From G963674835 sp963674835 (lineage in GTDB: Bacteria; Planctomycetota; Planctomycetia; Pirellulales; Thermoguttaceae), in assembly GCA_963674835.2 (NCBI GenBank), contig CAXXKC010000002.1:558001-622000 (forward strand): 64,000 nt of DNA. Reading direction: 5' to 3'. Position numbers and translations under genes: made by a program. The notes beneath the pieces are model-generated. The model searched no databases. It had not been told where the DNA came from and saw only the letters and a list, made by a program, of their open reading frames with translations. This document shows, in pieces, positions 1 to 9,567 of this stretch (the first letter of the stretch is position 1; each line of letters opens with the position of its first letter).

Positions 1-822
1 TCGGAAGCAGTCGAACCGTGGACCGATTACAGCAGGTACGACTACGGCGAACGGTACTATCAACCCGGCATCGCCGACTCGGCAACCAACGAGGCGGAAC
101 TTGACAGCTCGGCGGACACCGGGCGGACGGAGATCTGGAACCACTACCGATACGAGTATTACCGCGACGTGGTCGAAGAGACTCGGCCTCTGCCGCCGGT
201 AGAAGCGGAATATCGCGACAACGGACTCGAACTGTTCGGTGCTATGCCCGCCAGCCTGCTGACCAACTCCGACCGGGACCTCCTGCGTACGTTGGAGCGT
301 CTTAGTGAAGAGCCCTCGGGTGTGCGCCGTGCGGTGCTGAACTATTACCTGGAGTCGTTGGATTCCTCGTCGTTCGAGTTCGTGTACGATTTTGAAATCG
401 GCAGCGGCATCGAGGTGTTGAGCCTGAGCGACGACGTTACCGGAGCCGCGGCCTTCCTGGCAGCGTATCGGCTGATGGAGCGCGGCGAATTGGGCCCGAA
501 TGAAGCGGCCGATCTGTTGCATCGTTCCTTGGACAACCGCTCGGCAGGGTGGCGTGAGGAAGTTCGCGCCATCACGGCCAACGCGTATGAGACGGGCATT
601 TTCGCCGAGGGCGCCCAAGAGTTCGGCACGGCGTCGGCAGAAAACGCACTGACCAGCGCGATGTTGACGGCGGCGGTCGACTCCCTCTCGGGAGCGGGCG
701 AAGCCGTGTGGAACTTCACGCAGCAGTTGGTCGCGGCCGATTGGCACGCCTTCTTGATGAGCTTGCAGAGCCATCCGGCAGCTCACGAGGGCTCCATTGG
801 ATCGGAGTGGTTGGGGCTTTGA
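1..822 (+). CDS. Hypothetical protein, C-terminal part (5' end outside the window)
   Basis: The frame is open from base 1 to the TGA ending at 822, giving 273 residues with no convincing internal start; a GTG at 169 is possible, but coding potential continues upstream of it. The first ~60 residues are rich in Tyr and acidic residues (repeated YRYEYY-like stretches). The rest is a soluble, Ala/Glu/Leu-rich, probably helical region. No family is recognised and no catalytic motif is visible. A strong hairpin-plus-T terminator follows 166 bp downstream, so this is the last gene of its transcript. Function is unknown; only its being coding sequence is supported. Confidence 0.6.
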   Translation, partial: SEAVEPWTDYSRYDYGERYYQPGIADSATNEAELDSSADTGRTEIWNHYRYEYYRDVVEETRPLPPVEAEYRDNGLELFGAMPASLLTNSDRDLLRTLERLSEEPSGVRRAVLNYYLESLDSSSFEFVYDFEIGSGIEVLSLSDDVTGAAAFLAAYRLMERGELGPNEAADLLHRSLDNRSAGWREEVRAITANAYETGIFAEGAQEFGTASAENALTSAMLTAAVDSLSGAGEAVWNFTQQLVAADWHAFLMSLQSHPAAHEGSIGSEWLGL

Positions 823-987
823 GAGGGTAGGGCCGAAGCGTCCGCTCTGAGGCCTGAGGGAGCGGCGGGCAATTGGGAGGCAGGATTCGTCCGGCCGGTG
901 ACCAATTCCCGTCGATGGGCGGGCAGCCGGGGCGGGGACGCCGGAACGCATCGTTCAGAACCTAACCTAAGACACGATAGTAATTTG

Positions 988-1022
988 CGGTCCAGGTGAC
1001 ATGGTGTCGCCTGGACCGTTTT
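988..1022 (+). terminator. Rho-independent terminator
   Basis: A 14-bp stem (CGGTCCAGGTGACA at 988-1001 against TGTCGCCTGGACCG at 1005-1018, with one G-T pair) has a 3-nt loop and is followed directly by TTTT. It lies downstream of the gene ending at 822 on the same strand and is the best terminator in the window. The stem could also act on the opposite strand, but there is no gene there to terminate. Confidence 0.85.
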
Positions 1023-1107
1023 CATTGGGTTGTGCGGATCGTGCGGATTGGACGGTTGGAAGCCAAGCTCGACGTTCAGTTCATCCAACTGAACTGGGAG
1101 TTTTTCG

Positions 1108-1137
1108 TTGGTAAACTGGTGAACGATTAGGTAAAAT
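1108..1137 (+). promoter_or_regulatory. Candidate sigma-70 promoter for the VWA/TPR gene
   Basis: TTGGTA (1108-1113) and TAAAAT (1132-1137) are separated by 18 bp in a locally AT-rich patch between the terminator and the next gene. The -10 matches 5 of 6 consensus positions and the -35 matches 4 of 6. This is prediction only. Confidence 0.3.
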
Positions 1138-1362
1138 GAGCATACCTGGAAGATCCTCTATCGGCGTGTGGATGGACCGGCCAGCCAAGTCGTTTACGTC
1201 GACATTGGCAAGGGGTTGGGCCAGGACATGGTGATTGAGGTAGATGACCTATCTGTGTCTCGAAGTTGCTCTATTGCCCGACGAACTCTTCACGTGCTCG
1301 GGCGGTCGCTACGGAACACGACGCGCTCGCACGCACTGGTTTCCGTGCCGGAGATCTGATTT

Positions 1363-4300
1363 ATGTCCAAACACGTGTTCGCCCGCTGGGTTTTGCTGTC
1401 TGTCGGCTTGATGGCAGTGACGGTCACCGCCACGGCTGTCTGGGCAGCCGAGTCGAGTCCTGAGGCTGCTCGACTGCAGACCTTTGCACAGGCCGACGGC
1501 ACCAAGTATTTTGCCCTGAGTCTGCCGCCCGCGCACAAAGCGACGACGGCGGAAGCCCACGACGTGGTCGTGGTGATCGACACATCGGCCAGTCAGACCG
1601 GGCAGTTTCGCACGGAGTCGATTTCGGCGTTGAAGGGCTTGCTGGACAGCCTTGGCCCGAAAGACCGAGTGCATTTGCTGGCCGCCGACGTTCACGCGAT
1701 CGGGATGACTGAAGGTTTCGTGTCGCCGAAGGGTGCCGAAATGGCAGCCGCGTTGAAGAAGTTGGACGCGCGTGCCCCTCTCGGCGCGACCGACATGTAC
1801 GGTGCGATGAGCACGGCGGCAGGGAGTTTCGCGGGCAACTCGCGAAATCCGCGAGCGATCGTGTACATCGGAGAAGGCCGAAGCCCGGCCAATTTGCTCA
1901 CGCCGGAGAAGTTCGAGAAGCTCGTGGGCTTGCTGGCGGATAGCCGCGCGGCGGTCAGCAGCTTTGGCACCGGCCTGCAGGTAGACATGCAAGCGCTTGG
2001 TGCGCTGGCCGGACGGACGGGCGGGCAATTTTTCGTGCAGGCCGCACAACCCGGCCCAACGCTGGCAGAGGCTGTCAGTGCGACGGTCGATTGGCCGACA
2101 TCGGTGCAATGGCCGGAAGGGTTCAAAGACGTGTATCCCAAGACGCCTTCTCCGCTGCGCAGCGATCGGGACACGGCGTTCGTCGGGGTGTATACGGGCG
2201 ACGGGCCGATGGAAATCAAGATGACGGCGGACGCTGCCGGCAGCCCGCAGAAGCTACAATGGAGCGTAACGCCTGAGAAATCGTCGGAGGCCAACGCCTA
2301 CTTGGCCAAGGTGGTCGACCTGGCGCGAAAGGACGGGGGCGTGACGCTGCCGTTGACGGGGACCGCCAGTCTGACCCGCATCCAGGACGCCGTGATGACG
2401 GGGTCGGAGAGCTTGACGGATCTTGCGGCACAGGCTATTTCCACCGGCGATCTGGTGGGTGCCGAGCGTTTGGCCAAAGAGGCCCTGCGTCAGGACCAAT
2501 CCAATCGGGAAGCGAAACTGTTGCTGGATCGCGCCGCGCAGAAGCAGGCGGGATCGAGCGAGGCGCCTCCAGGTGGTGCGAAGGCGGCCCCGCAGAGCGA
2601 CCTGAACCTCACCGGTCCTGGAGGGGGGTCGTCGCCGGGACCGAAGCCGTCCTTGCCTCCGGATCCGTTCGCCGACGGCGGTGCGTTCGTCGGGCAGGTC
2701 GAGCAGCAGCGTCAAGTGATCACGCAGATGATCATTACGGACGTGCGCAACACCATCAGTGAGGCTCGAAACTTGGTGTCGACCGACCCGAACGTGGCGA
2801 CCCAGAAGCTGAAGCTGCAGTTGGAACGGGTGCGCCGGGCGCCGCAGTTGGAGCCGGACATCCGCAGCCAGTTGGTCAACCAGTTGGAGGTTGCCCTGCG
2901 CGAGGCGACCCAGCGAGCGTCGGCCGACGATCTGCGCCGGCAGCAACTCTACGAACAGCAAGCATCGGCGAAGGAACGTCAGCTCATCACCGAGAACCTG
3001 CTTCGCAAGCAGGACAAGGTCAAGCAGTTGATGGAGCGGTTCAACTCGCTGATGGACGAAGGTCGCTACGAAATGGCCGACCAGCAGGCGGCGGCCGAAG
3101 CGGCCAAGTTGGCGACGACGTACGAGCCGCCCGAACTGGCCGCGGTCAGCGGCATTACCAACGCGCGCCTGGTCGGCCACTGGTACCAACAGATGGAGTT
3201 GCGCGTGCGGCGGCAGGAAGCCATGTGGGACACCCTGTTCCAGGTTGAAAAGGCCCATATGGCATTTCCGGACGAGCCACCGGTGGTCTATCCGCCGGCA
3301 GAGGTCTGGCGCGAACTGACAGCTCGGCGCAAGGACCGCTATTCGCAGGTGGACTTGGCTCCCAAGGGCCCGGCCGAGAAGAAGATTCTCGAAGCACTGG
3401 CTTCTCCCACGAAGATCGACTTCATCGACACGCCGCTGCAGGAGGCGGTCACGTATCTGAAGGACTTGCACGGCATCGAGATTCAGCTCGATCAGCGAGC
3501 GCTGGACGAAGTGGGCATCCCGGTTGAGACGCCCATCACCCGCAACCTGACCGGTGTGACGTTGAAGTCGGCGTTGCGGCTGATTCTCCGCGAACACGAC
3601 CTGACGTACATGATTCAGGACGAAGTGCTGTTGATCACAACCCCCGACCGGGCCGCTGAGAATCTGGTCCGGAAAGTCTACCCGGTTGCCGACCTAGTCA
3701 TTCCGGTTACTAGCGGAATGGGCGGAGGCATGGGCGGGGGAATGATGGGAGGTATGGGCGGCATGGGAGGCATGGGTGGCATGGGAGGCATGGGAGGAGG
3801 CATGGGCGGCGGCATGAGAGGAGGCATGGGCGGAGGCATGGGCGGAGGCATGTTTAACGTGCCGCAGAACCTGTTCCCCAATCTCAACGGCAATGCGAAC
3901 GGCAACCAAGGCTTCCAAGCATTCTCGGTCAACGATGACCTGAATCTGTCGGCCAAGCCCAAGCAACCCGAGAAGGCGGCGTCACGGGAAGCGGCCGCCG
4001 CTGCGACCGAAACGTCGCCGAAGCCCGAGGCCCGCGCGATCGAGTTGGACGTGTCCGAGGGCGCCGACCCGGCGTCGGCGTGGAGCGAGTATTTCGCCAC
4101 TCACGAGCCGACCGAAAAGCAGGTTCGGGAAACCACGCGTCGTCTGATGCACAGCAAGAAGTATGAACAGGTGATTGCATTGGTCCAGGCGGCGCTGCGT
4201 CATCATCAGGCCCAGCCGTGGATGTACGAGGTTCTGGCGATCGCGCTGCAGGCGGCCGGACACCCGGCGGCGGAAGTCGAAAGGGCGATGATGTCGGCCG

Positions 4301-5502
4301 TCGATTTTGCCGAAAGTCCGGTGGACCTTATGTACATCGCGATGTACATGGAGCGATGTGGCTTGGACAAGCGTGCTTTGCAACTGTATCGCCAAGTGAG
4401 CGAACTGCAGCCCCATCGGCCTGAGCCGTACATTAGCGGACTGAAGGTCGCCCAGCGACTGGACGACGTGGATGCCGTGCAGTGGGCCACGGTTGGCATT
4501 CTCAGCCAGGCCTTTTCGGCAGACCAGGAGTCCATTTGGAAGAATGCCCAGCGTGTGGCTGCGACGACGCTGGAACGTTTGAAGAAAGAACAACGGGTTC
4601 AGGAAGCGCAGAAGTTCGAGAAGGCACTCGATCAGGCGGTAGCCCGCGACTGTGTGGCGATCGTCAGTTGGACGGGCGAGGCGGATGTGGACCTGGCGGT
4701 CGAAGAGCCATCCGGCTCGGTTTGCTCGTACCGAATGCCACGGACCGCGGGCGGCGGCGTGATCGTCGGCGATGTTCCCTCGTCCAACGTTCCTGGGACC
4801 CAGGGGAAGACGTATTACGAGATCTATGCATGCCCGAAGGGTTTCAGCGGCGATTACCGCCTTGTGGCACGGCGGATCTGGGGAGCCGTGACCGCGAATA
4901 AGGTGACGGTGGAAGTGGTAACGCATTGGCGGACCGCGGAAGAGAAGCGTCTTCGGAAGGTCGTTCCCTTGAAGAACGACGAGGCGATCATCAAGTTCGA
5001 CCTCGCTGACGGCCGGCGCAAGGAGCCGCTTCAGCAGGAGCAGGTTGCCAACGCCGCGGTGAATCAGATCGCAGTCCGCCAGCAGATACTCGCTCAACAG
5101 TTGGCTGCCGCGGTCGATCCCCAGTCGATGGTTGCTTTGTCGCGGGCGCGTGGGGGCGAGAACGTCAACGGCACGTGGTTTCCGCCAGCGCCGGGGGCTG
5201 TCGGCTATCAGCCCGTGATCACGCTCTTACCTGAAGGCGCCACTCTGAGCGCGCAGGCGGTTGTGTCGGCTGATCGTCGTTATGTGCGAGTCACGCCGTT
5301 CCCGTTCTTTTCGCAGATCGGGTCGGTCACGACTTTCAACATGGCGTCAGGCGCCACCGGATCGAGCACTGGCGGCACGGGAGGCGCAGGGTTCTCAGGG
5401 ACGGGAAGTGGTGGCGGTGGCTTTGGCGGCGGCGGCTACGGCGGCGGCGGTGGATACGGTGGCAGCAGCGGCGGCTACGGCGGCGGCATGGGCAGCTACT
5501 GA
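1363..5502 (+). CDS. Exported VWA / secretin-N-like / TPR protein with Gly-Met repeats (1379 aa)
   Basis: The protein starts with a signal peptide (residues 1-29, hydrophobic core then AxA). A von Willebrand A-like domain follows at ~65-240, with the metal-site motif DTSAS (D73, S75, S77). Next come a helical, Gln/Arg-rich region (~445-640), a secretin-N (STN)-like fold at ~685-775, and a Gly-Met repeat tract (~785-830). A TPR-like helical region (~910-1090) and a DUF2135-like beta domain containing DVDLAVEEPSG follow, and the C-terminal ~50 residues are Gly/Ser/Tyr-rich. The ATG at 1363 is preceded by GGAG. Similar multidomain proteins occur in planctomycetes, possibly with envelope or surface roles. 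The function is not established; it probably acts outside the cytoplasmic membrane as a scaffold. It appears monocistronic. Confidence 0.8.
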   Translation: MSKHVFARWVLLSVGLMAVTVTATAVWAAESSPEAARLQTFAQADGTKYFALSLPPAHKATTAEAHDVVVVIDTSASQTGQFRTESISALKGLLDSLGPKDRVHLLAADVHAIGMTEGFVSPKGAEMAAALKKLDARAPLGATDMYGAMSTAAGSFAGNSRNPRAIVYIGEGRSPANLLTPEKFEKLVGLLADSRAAVSSFGTGLQVDMQALGALAGRTGGQFFVQAAQPGPTLAEAVSATVDWPTSVQWPEGFKDVYPKTPSPLRSDRDTAFVGVYTGDGPMEIKMTADAAGSPQKLQWSVTPEKSSEANAYLAKVVDLARKDGGVTLPLTGTASLTRIQDAVMTGSESLTDLAAQAISTGDLVGAERLAKEALRQDQSNREAKLLLDRAAQKQAGSSEAPPGGAKAAPQSDLNLTGPGGGSSPGPKPSLPPDPFADGGAFVGQVEQQRQVITQMIITDVRNTISEARNLVSTDPNVATQKLKLQLERVRRAPQLEPDIRSQLVNQLEVALREATQRASADDLRRQQLYEQQASAKERQLITENLLRKQDKVKQLMERFNSLMDEGRYEMADQQAAAEAAKLATTYEPPELAAVSGITNARLVGHWYQQMELRVRRQEAMWDTLFQVEKAHMAFPDEPPVVYPPAEVWRELTARRKDRYSQVDLAPKGPAEKKILEALASPTKIDFIDTPLQEAVTYLKDLHGIEIQLDQRALDEVGIPVETPITRNLTGVTLKSALRLILREHDLTYMIQDEVLLITTPDRAAENLVRKVYPVADLVIPVTSGMGGGMGGGMMGGMGGMGGMGGMGGMGGGMGGGMRGGMGGGMGGGMFNVPQNLFPNLNGNANGNQGFQAFSVNDDLNLSAKPKQPEKAASREAAAAATETSPKPEARAIELDVSEGADPASAWSEYFATHEPTEKQVRETTRRLMHSKKYEQVIALVQAALRHHQAQPWMYEVLAIALQAAGHPAAEVERAMMSAVDFAESPVDLMYIAMYMERCGLDKRALQLYRQVSELQPHRPEPYISGLKVAQRLDDVDAVQWATVGILSQAFSADQESIWKNAQRVAATTLERLKKEQRVQEAQKFEKALDQAVARDCVAIVSWTGEADVDLAVEEPSGSVCSYRMPRTAGGGVIVGDVPSSNVPGTQGKTYYEIYACPKGFSGDYRLVARRIWGAVTANKVTVEVVTHWRTAEEKRLRKVVPLKNDEAIIKFDLADGRRKEPLQQEQVANAAVNQIAVRQQILAQQLAAAVDPQSMVALSRARGGENVNGTWFPPAPGAVGYQPVITLLPEGATLSAQAVVSADRRYVRVTPFPFFSQIGSVTTFNMASGATGSSTGGTGGAGFSGTGSGGGGFGGGGYGGGGGYGGSSGGYGGGMGSY
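3715..3852 (+). repeat. In-frame Gly/Met tandem repeat (GGM)n
   Basis: About 46 consecutive codons are almost all GGN (Gly) or ATG (Met), in units such as GGAGGCATGGGC, inside the VWA/TPR gene. The near-identical codon usage of the units suggests expansion by slippage. Such a tract would be flexible and may bind metal or associate with itself. It separates the STN-like and TPR-like parts. Confidence 0.85.
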
Positions 5503-5636
5503 TCGACGCAGAGTCGGTCTGGTGGGAACACAGCGGCGGCAGTTGTGCCACACGGCGTTTCTTGATGCTGCGCCGGCCATGCCTTGGTGTTGACTGGCAT
5601 GCGGAGTTCCGGGGGCTTTGCAGTCCCATGGGGACG

Positions 5637-6665
5637 TCAGCCGGTCTTTCTCACCACGCCTGGGTGCGCATCGAGATCCATGGGCTCCCAAAGACCTGCT
5701 CGGCATCGCTCAACGGCAATCGCTCCCATCACCGCGTTGTCGGTGCACAATCGCAACGGGGCAACATACAGAGGCACGCCGCGCCGGTCGGCCTCCTGCT
5801 GGATCCGCTGGCGGAATCGGGCGTTGGCCGCGACGCCCCCACCAACGCACAGCTTGTGCATAGCGGTTCGTTCGATCGCCAGGAACGCCTTGTCGACCAG
5901 GCAATCGACAACCGCTTCTTGGAAGCTGGCGGCAATATCGGCCACCTGCTGCGGTTCGAGTTGCACGTGCTGGAAGTGCTGGCGTCCCGGACCGACCAGT
6001 GTGTAGCGTACGGCCGTTTTCAGGCCGCTGAAGCTGAAGTCGAGGCGATCGCGATCCTGGCAGAATGGGCGTGGAAAGGCGTAGGCACGGGGATTACCCG
6101 ACTCGGCGGCGCACTGGATGGACGGGCCGCCTGGGTAGGGCAGTCCCAGCATGCTAGCGACCTTGTCGAAGGCCTCGCCGGCGGCATCGTCGATGGTGGC
6201 GCCGAGGAGTTCAAAATCCAGGGGATCGCGGCAGCGATACAGGCTAGTGTGCCCACCACTGATGATGAGTCCGACGCACGGGTAGACCGTCTCGTTGGTG
6301 GAAATCTGACAGGCATAGATGTGCGCCTGGAGATGATTGACGGCGACTAGGGGTAAGCCGGTGGCTAGGCACAGGGCCTTGGCGGTCGTCAGTCCGACGA
6401 GCAGGGAACCCGCCAGCCCGGGCGTGTTGGCCACGGCGATGGCATCGAGATCGCCGAGGCAAACGCCTGCCCGACGCAGCGTTTCGTCGACCACGGGCAG
6501 GATGCGCTCGAGGTGCGCCCGCGAGGCGATCTCCGGAACAACGCCCCCGAAACGTTGGTGCAAATCATCCTGCGAAGCAACGACGGAGCCGAGCACCTCC
6601 AGCGCATCGGTCACGACCGCGGCCGCTGTTTCATCGCAGGTCGATTCGATGGTCAGAATCTTCAT
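5637..6665 (-). CDS. tsaD: tRNA N6-adenosine threonylcarbamoyltransferase TsaD
   Basis: This cytoplasmic enzyme transfers the threonylcarbamoyl group to A37 of ANN-decoding tRNAs (t6A), with TsaB/TsaE as partners. The 342-residue length is normal for the family. It starts with the signature MKILTIESTCDETAAA, has the metal-binding HLQAH motif (H111, H115) in an ASKHA fold, and carries the conserved SGGHTSLYR. It lies 80 bp downstream of the ctp gene on the same strand and converges with the VWA/TPR gene, so co-transcription with ctp is plausible. The call is secure. Confidence 0.97.
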   Translation of the reverse strand: MKILTIESTCDETAAAVVTDALEVLGSVVASQDDLHQRFGGVVPEIASRAHLERILPVVDETLRRAGVCLGDLDAIAVANTPGLAGSLLVGLTTAKALCLATGLPLVAVNHLQAHIYACQISTNETVYPCVGLIISGGHTSLYRCRDPLDFELLGATIDDAAGEAFDKVASMLGLPYPGGPSIQCAAESGNPRAYAFPRPFCQDRDRLDFSFSGLKTAVRYTLVGPGRQHFQHVQLEPQQVADIAASFQEAVVDCLVDKAFLAIERTAMHKLCVGGGVAANARFRQRIQQEADRRGVPLYVAPLRLCTDNAVMGAIAVERCRAGLWEPMDLDAHPGVVRKTG

Positions 6666-6745
6666 TCGGAAGCGACTTGCGTTTGGCGTTCCGTGGCTGG
6701 CAATTGCGGGTCGGCAGCGCCGCCCACCCTCCGCTGGGTTATTCC

Positions 6746-8194
6746 CTACTTCGCACGAGCCAACTCGGCGCTAAGGTACTCCAGCGCCATTCGGAGGTGC
6801 GGATCAGCGGCGTTGGGCCCGTTTGTGGCCACTGCCTGGTCGCCCGCCTTGGGCGACGCCGAGTCTTGCTTCGTCGGCTCCGGTTTGGCTTGGACGATGT
6901 CGCGTTGGCGTCGGTTCTTTAGGAGTGCAGTCATCTCCTGGTTGGTCATGCGCAGCCGGTATCCGTCGTCGGGCATGACGCCCCATTCGTCTTTCTCCGT
7001 CGAATCGGGAAAGCGATGGATGTTCTTGCCATTGGGGCGAACGTAGCTGGCCGTAGTGAGCTTCAGGGCGCTGGCGCCGCCTTCCAGCTCGATGACGTTC
7101 TGGACGCTCCCCTTGCCCCAGGTGCGTTCGCCGATGACGACCGCCCGCTTGTGGTCCTGGAGGCACGCGGCCACGATTTCGCTGGCGCTGGCGCTGTAAC
7201 GATTGACCAACACGGTGACGTCGAAGCCTTCGAAGGTGCCTTCCTTGTGGGCATCCCAGACGCGCTGCTTCGTGTTTCGGCCTTTCGTGCTCACGATACG
7301 TCCCTCAGAGACGAACATATCGCACACCTCGATGGCCGCGGGCAAGAGACCGCCCGGGTTGAAACGCAAATCGAGAATGAGAGCGCGGATATTCTGGTTC
7401 TTCAGTTGCGTGAGGGCCTCGCGCAGCTCGCGGGGTGTGTCGTGACTGAAGGCAGTGATGCGGATGTAGCCGATCTTCTTTGCATCGTCGAGCATGTAGA
7501 CCCAGGTATTGTCGGGGCCGCGGTGATCGCCCAAGACGGTGGCGATGTGGATGACCTCTCGCTTGATTTTGACTGTTTCGGGGTCAGTCTTACCGGGATG
7601 GATGACTGAGAGGTTGACCTCCGAGCCTGCATCACCTTTGAGCTGCGAGACGGCTTCATCCATGGTCATGCTGTCGGTGCTCTTGCCGTTTATTTCCAGA
7701 ATCAGATCGCCGGCCTGCAAGCCTGCGCGATAGGCGGGCGTATCGACTAGAGGGCTGAGGATCTTCAGCTCGCCGTCGTCGGTTGCGTCGAGCTGAATGC
7801 CGATGCCGCCAAACTCGCTTTGCACGCTGGTACGGAAGGCGTCGAGTTCCTTCGGCTCGATATAGCTGGAATAGGGGTCCAGCTTGCTGAGGACGCCCTG
7901 GATTGCCGCCTCGACCAATTCCCGCCGGCTGATCCCCTTGACGTAGTTCCGCTCGACCTGGTCCATGGTGTCGACCAGAAGTTTCTGCAGTTCGTAGTAG
8001 TCCTCGGCGTCGGACTTTGACTGCTCGGGTTTTGGCTGCTCCGCCTTGGCCGACTCGGGCTTGGCGGGCGCAGCGGCGGGTTGCTGCGGCTTCGCCGGCT
8101 TAGCCGATTTGTCGCCCTCAGCGCGTACATCCGTGGTCCAGGCCACGGTCAGTATCCATAGCACGAGCACGACTACAGGGATACGCCGAAACAT
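6746..8194 (-). CDS. C-terminal processing peptidase (S41 family), exported
   Basis: This is a carboxyl-terminal protease of the CtpA/CtpB type, acting in the periplasm or at the membrane. From the ATG at 8194 (AGGAG seven bases upstream) it is 482 residues: a signal peptide, a low-complexity Ala/Lys/Pro linker, an N-terminal helical domain, a PDZ domain (~100-185, with GIGIQL), and the S41 catalytic core. The catalytic serine sits in RYSASASEI and the lysine in ERTWGKGSVQ. The frame stays open to 8260, but that extension lacks a ribosome-binding site and would hide the signal peptide. It is upstream of tsaD. The specific substrate is unknown. Confidence 0.93.
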   Translation of the reverse strand: MFRRIPVVVLVLWILTVAWTTDVRAEGDKSAKPAKPQQPAAAPAKPESAKAEQPKPEQSKSDAEDYYELQKLLVDTMDQVERNYVKGISRRELVEAAIQGVLSKLDPYSSYIEPKELDAFRTSVQSEFGGIGIQLDATDDGELKILSPLVDTPAYRAGLQAGDLILEINGKSTDSMTMDEAVSQLKGDAGSEVNLSVIHPGKTDPETVKIKREVIHIATVLGDHRGPDNTWVYMLDDAKKIGYIRITAFSHDTPRELREALTQLKNQNIRALILDLRFNPGGLLPAAIEVCDMFVSEGRIVSTKGRNTKQRVWDAHKEGTFEGFDVTVLVNRYSASASEIVAACLQDHKRAVVIGERTWGKGSVQNVIELEGGASALKLTTASYVRPNGKNIHRFPDSTEKDEWGVMPDDGYRLRMTNQEMTALLKNRRQRDIVQAKPEPTKQDSASPKAGDQAVATNGPNAADPHLRMALEYLSAELARAK

Positions 8195-8486
8195 GAGCAG
8201 ACTCCTGAGTGCGGTCCCATCGGGCGGATCGGAAGAAGTCGAGGGCATCCGTCGACCCATTGGGCTATCGGCCCGAGGATCGATTTGGTCCGCCGGCAGG
8301 ACCTTGGCATCCTGTCCCGAGTGGCAAGTTCGAAGCGTCCATCGCTTCCTTCAATCCGGGGAAGGAAATCGGTGCAAGTCGCCCAATCAAGGCAACTTAG
8401 GTAAGTATAACCGGCACGCGGGCGCCGGGCAAGATCGCTGCTTCCCACCCACGGGTGTCTCACAAAGGTACTTGCGCAATGGGCGT
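8195..8486. other. Intergenic region upstream of the S41 protease
   Basis: These 292 bases separate the isomerase stop (8487) from the protease start (8194), both on the minus strand. Apart from the AGGAG ribosome-binding site next to the protease start I see no gene, terminator or named RNA motif. It presumably holds the protease promoter. Confidence 0.4.
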
Positions 8487-9482
8487 CTAGATCTTGTCGA
8501 ACTGGCTGCGCACATAGTCGCGGGCGCGGGGGGCGTCCTCCATGGGCAGGTGCTCCAGGAGGAGGTCGATCTTGCGATCCAACTGGGCAAGGAGGCGGAG
8601 ATAGAGCGGGTAGTCGAGCACACCCTTGCCGGCCGCGGGGTGCTCCTGGCCGTCGCCCACTTGCTTGACGTCCTTGGCATGAGCCACCACCACCTTGTCG
8701 CCGAACTGCCGGAACATCTCTTCGAGCATCGGCTTCATGCGCGGCAGGTCTTCGTTGCTGAAGTAGTTCGACGGGTCCATAACCACTTTCAGCGACGGCG
8801 AATTAACCTCGCGGAGCAACCGTGCCACGCGCTCGATCGTGCCGATAACGTTTCGCCAGTAGGCTTCCACGGCAATGACGGCACCGGTCTTCTCCGCCGC
8901 GTGGGCCAGTCGGGCCAGCGAATCGCGGCATTGGACGTAGGCCGCTTCGGTGAGATTCTCCGGCGCGTCGAGCCACTCCGACTTGCTGTTGAGGGTACCA
9001 GTCTCCGTGGAGATGATCGGGCAACCGCCCAGCCGCTTCCAGTTGGCGATGAGGAACTGGATGCGGGCCTCGCCCTGCTTTCGCCGGTCCAGGTTGGGGT
9101 CGACGACGTTGTAGTAACCGTACAGCGACGCTACACGGATACCGTGCCGTTGGAATGCGGCTGTGATCTTGTCGGCGACGGCCCAATCGGGCTTGAGCGG
9201 ATTGAAAGTCCCGTCGGCAAAGGCGAAGTTGGTGAGCACACCGGTGAATCCCTCTTCCTTCATTCTTCGGGCGGCCTCTTCGACGGGCAATTTTCCATAG
9301 ACATAGGAAGTAATGCCCAAGACCAGGTTCTTCTTGGCCTTGGCCCTCAGGTCGTCGGCCGCAGCGCCCAGCGCCGTCGGCACTCTGAGCACTTGGGATC
9401 CAACAACAGCGGCCCCAACGGCCTTGAGCCAATCGCGACGAGGCAGCGACGATGTGCTGGATGATCGTGGGGTGCTGGACAT
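8487..9482 (-). CDS. Sugar phosphate isomerase/epimerase-like TIM barrel, Tat-exported
   Basis: The 331-residue protein begins with a twin-arginine signal (PRRDWLKAVGAAVVGS), so it is probably exported folded. The remainder matches the xylose-isomerase-like TIM-barrel superfamily, with segments such as VAVEAYWRN, VVMDPSNYF and VVVAHAKDV carrying the acidic and His residues typical of its divalent-metal site. Such Tat-exported isomerase/epimerase proteins are numerous in planctomycetes. The ATG at 9482 has AAGGA seven bases upstream. It is downstream of the UxaE-like gene on the same strand, fitting a role in sugar or sugar-acid metabolism. The substrate cannot be read from the sequence. Confidence 0.8.
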   Translation of the reverse strand: MSSTPRSSSTSSLPRRDWLKAVGAAVVGSQVLRVPTALGAAADDLRAKAKKNLVLGITSYVYGKLPVEEAARRMKEEGFTGVLTNFAFADGTFNPLKPDWAVADKITAAFQRHGIRVASLYGYYNVVDPNLDRRKQGEARIQFLIANWKRLGGCPIISTETGTLNSKSEWLDAPENLTEAAYVQCRDSLARLAHAAEKTGAVIAVEAYWRNVIGTIERVARLLREVNSPSLKVVMDPSNYFSNEDLPRMKPMLEEMFRQFGDKVVVAHAKDVKQVGDGQEHPAAGKGVLDYPLYLRLLAQLDRKIDLLLEHLPMEDAPRARDYVRSQFDKI

Positions 9483-9567
9483 GGCATGGTCCTTTGAAAA
9501 GGCAGGGCAACTCCGGTTTCTGTGATGCTTACGATACTATGGACAGAACACTGGCAAAAAGCAACAG

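Larger units (their letters stand above)
823..1362. other. Intergenic region with terminator and candidate promoter
   Basis: No convincing gene lies in these 540 bases; short frames on both strands have no ribosome-binding site or recognisable product. The stretch holds a rho-independent terminator (988-1022) and a candidate sigma-70 promoter (1108-1137). If that promoter is used, the gene at 1363 has an untranslated leader of about 220 nt in which I see no known riboswitch. Confidence 0.5.

Noticed and set aside
2254..3597. 447-codon open frame antisense to the VWA/TPR gene
   Set aside because: Leu/Arg-rich mirror of the sense helices, without a start signal.
3715..3852. Tandem repeat as a CRISPR or VNTR locus
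   Set aside because: The repeat is in frame, made of Gly and Met codons without spacers, inside a long gene.
5561..5603. Possible terminator between the VWA/TPR gene and tsaD
   Set aside because: Only a weak 6-bp CATGCC/GGCATG pairing with a long loop and no T-run.
8351..8400. Possible cobalamin-type riboswitch fragment (GGTGCAAGTCG)
   Set aside because: Only a short similarity; no full B12-box context or conserved helices, and the orientation does not precede a gene on that strand.
8046..9464. 472-codon plus-strand open frame across the isomerase gene
   Set aside because: It spans a gap and the antisense of a supported gene, with no domain similarity.
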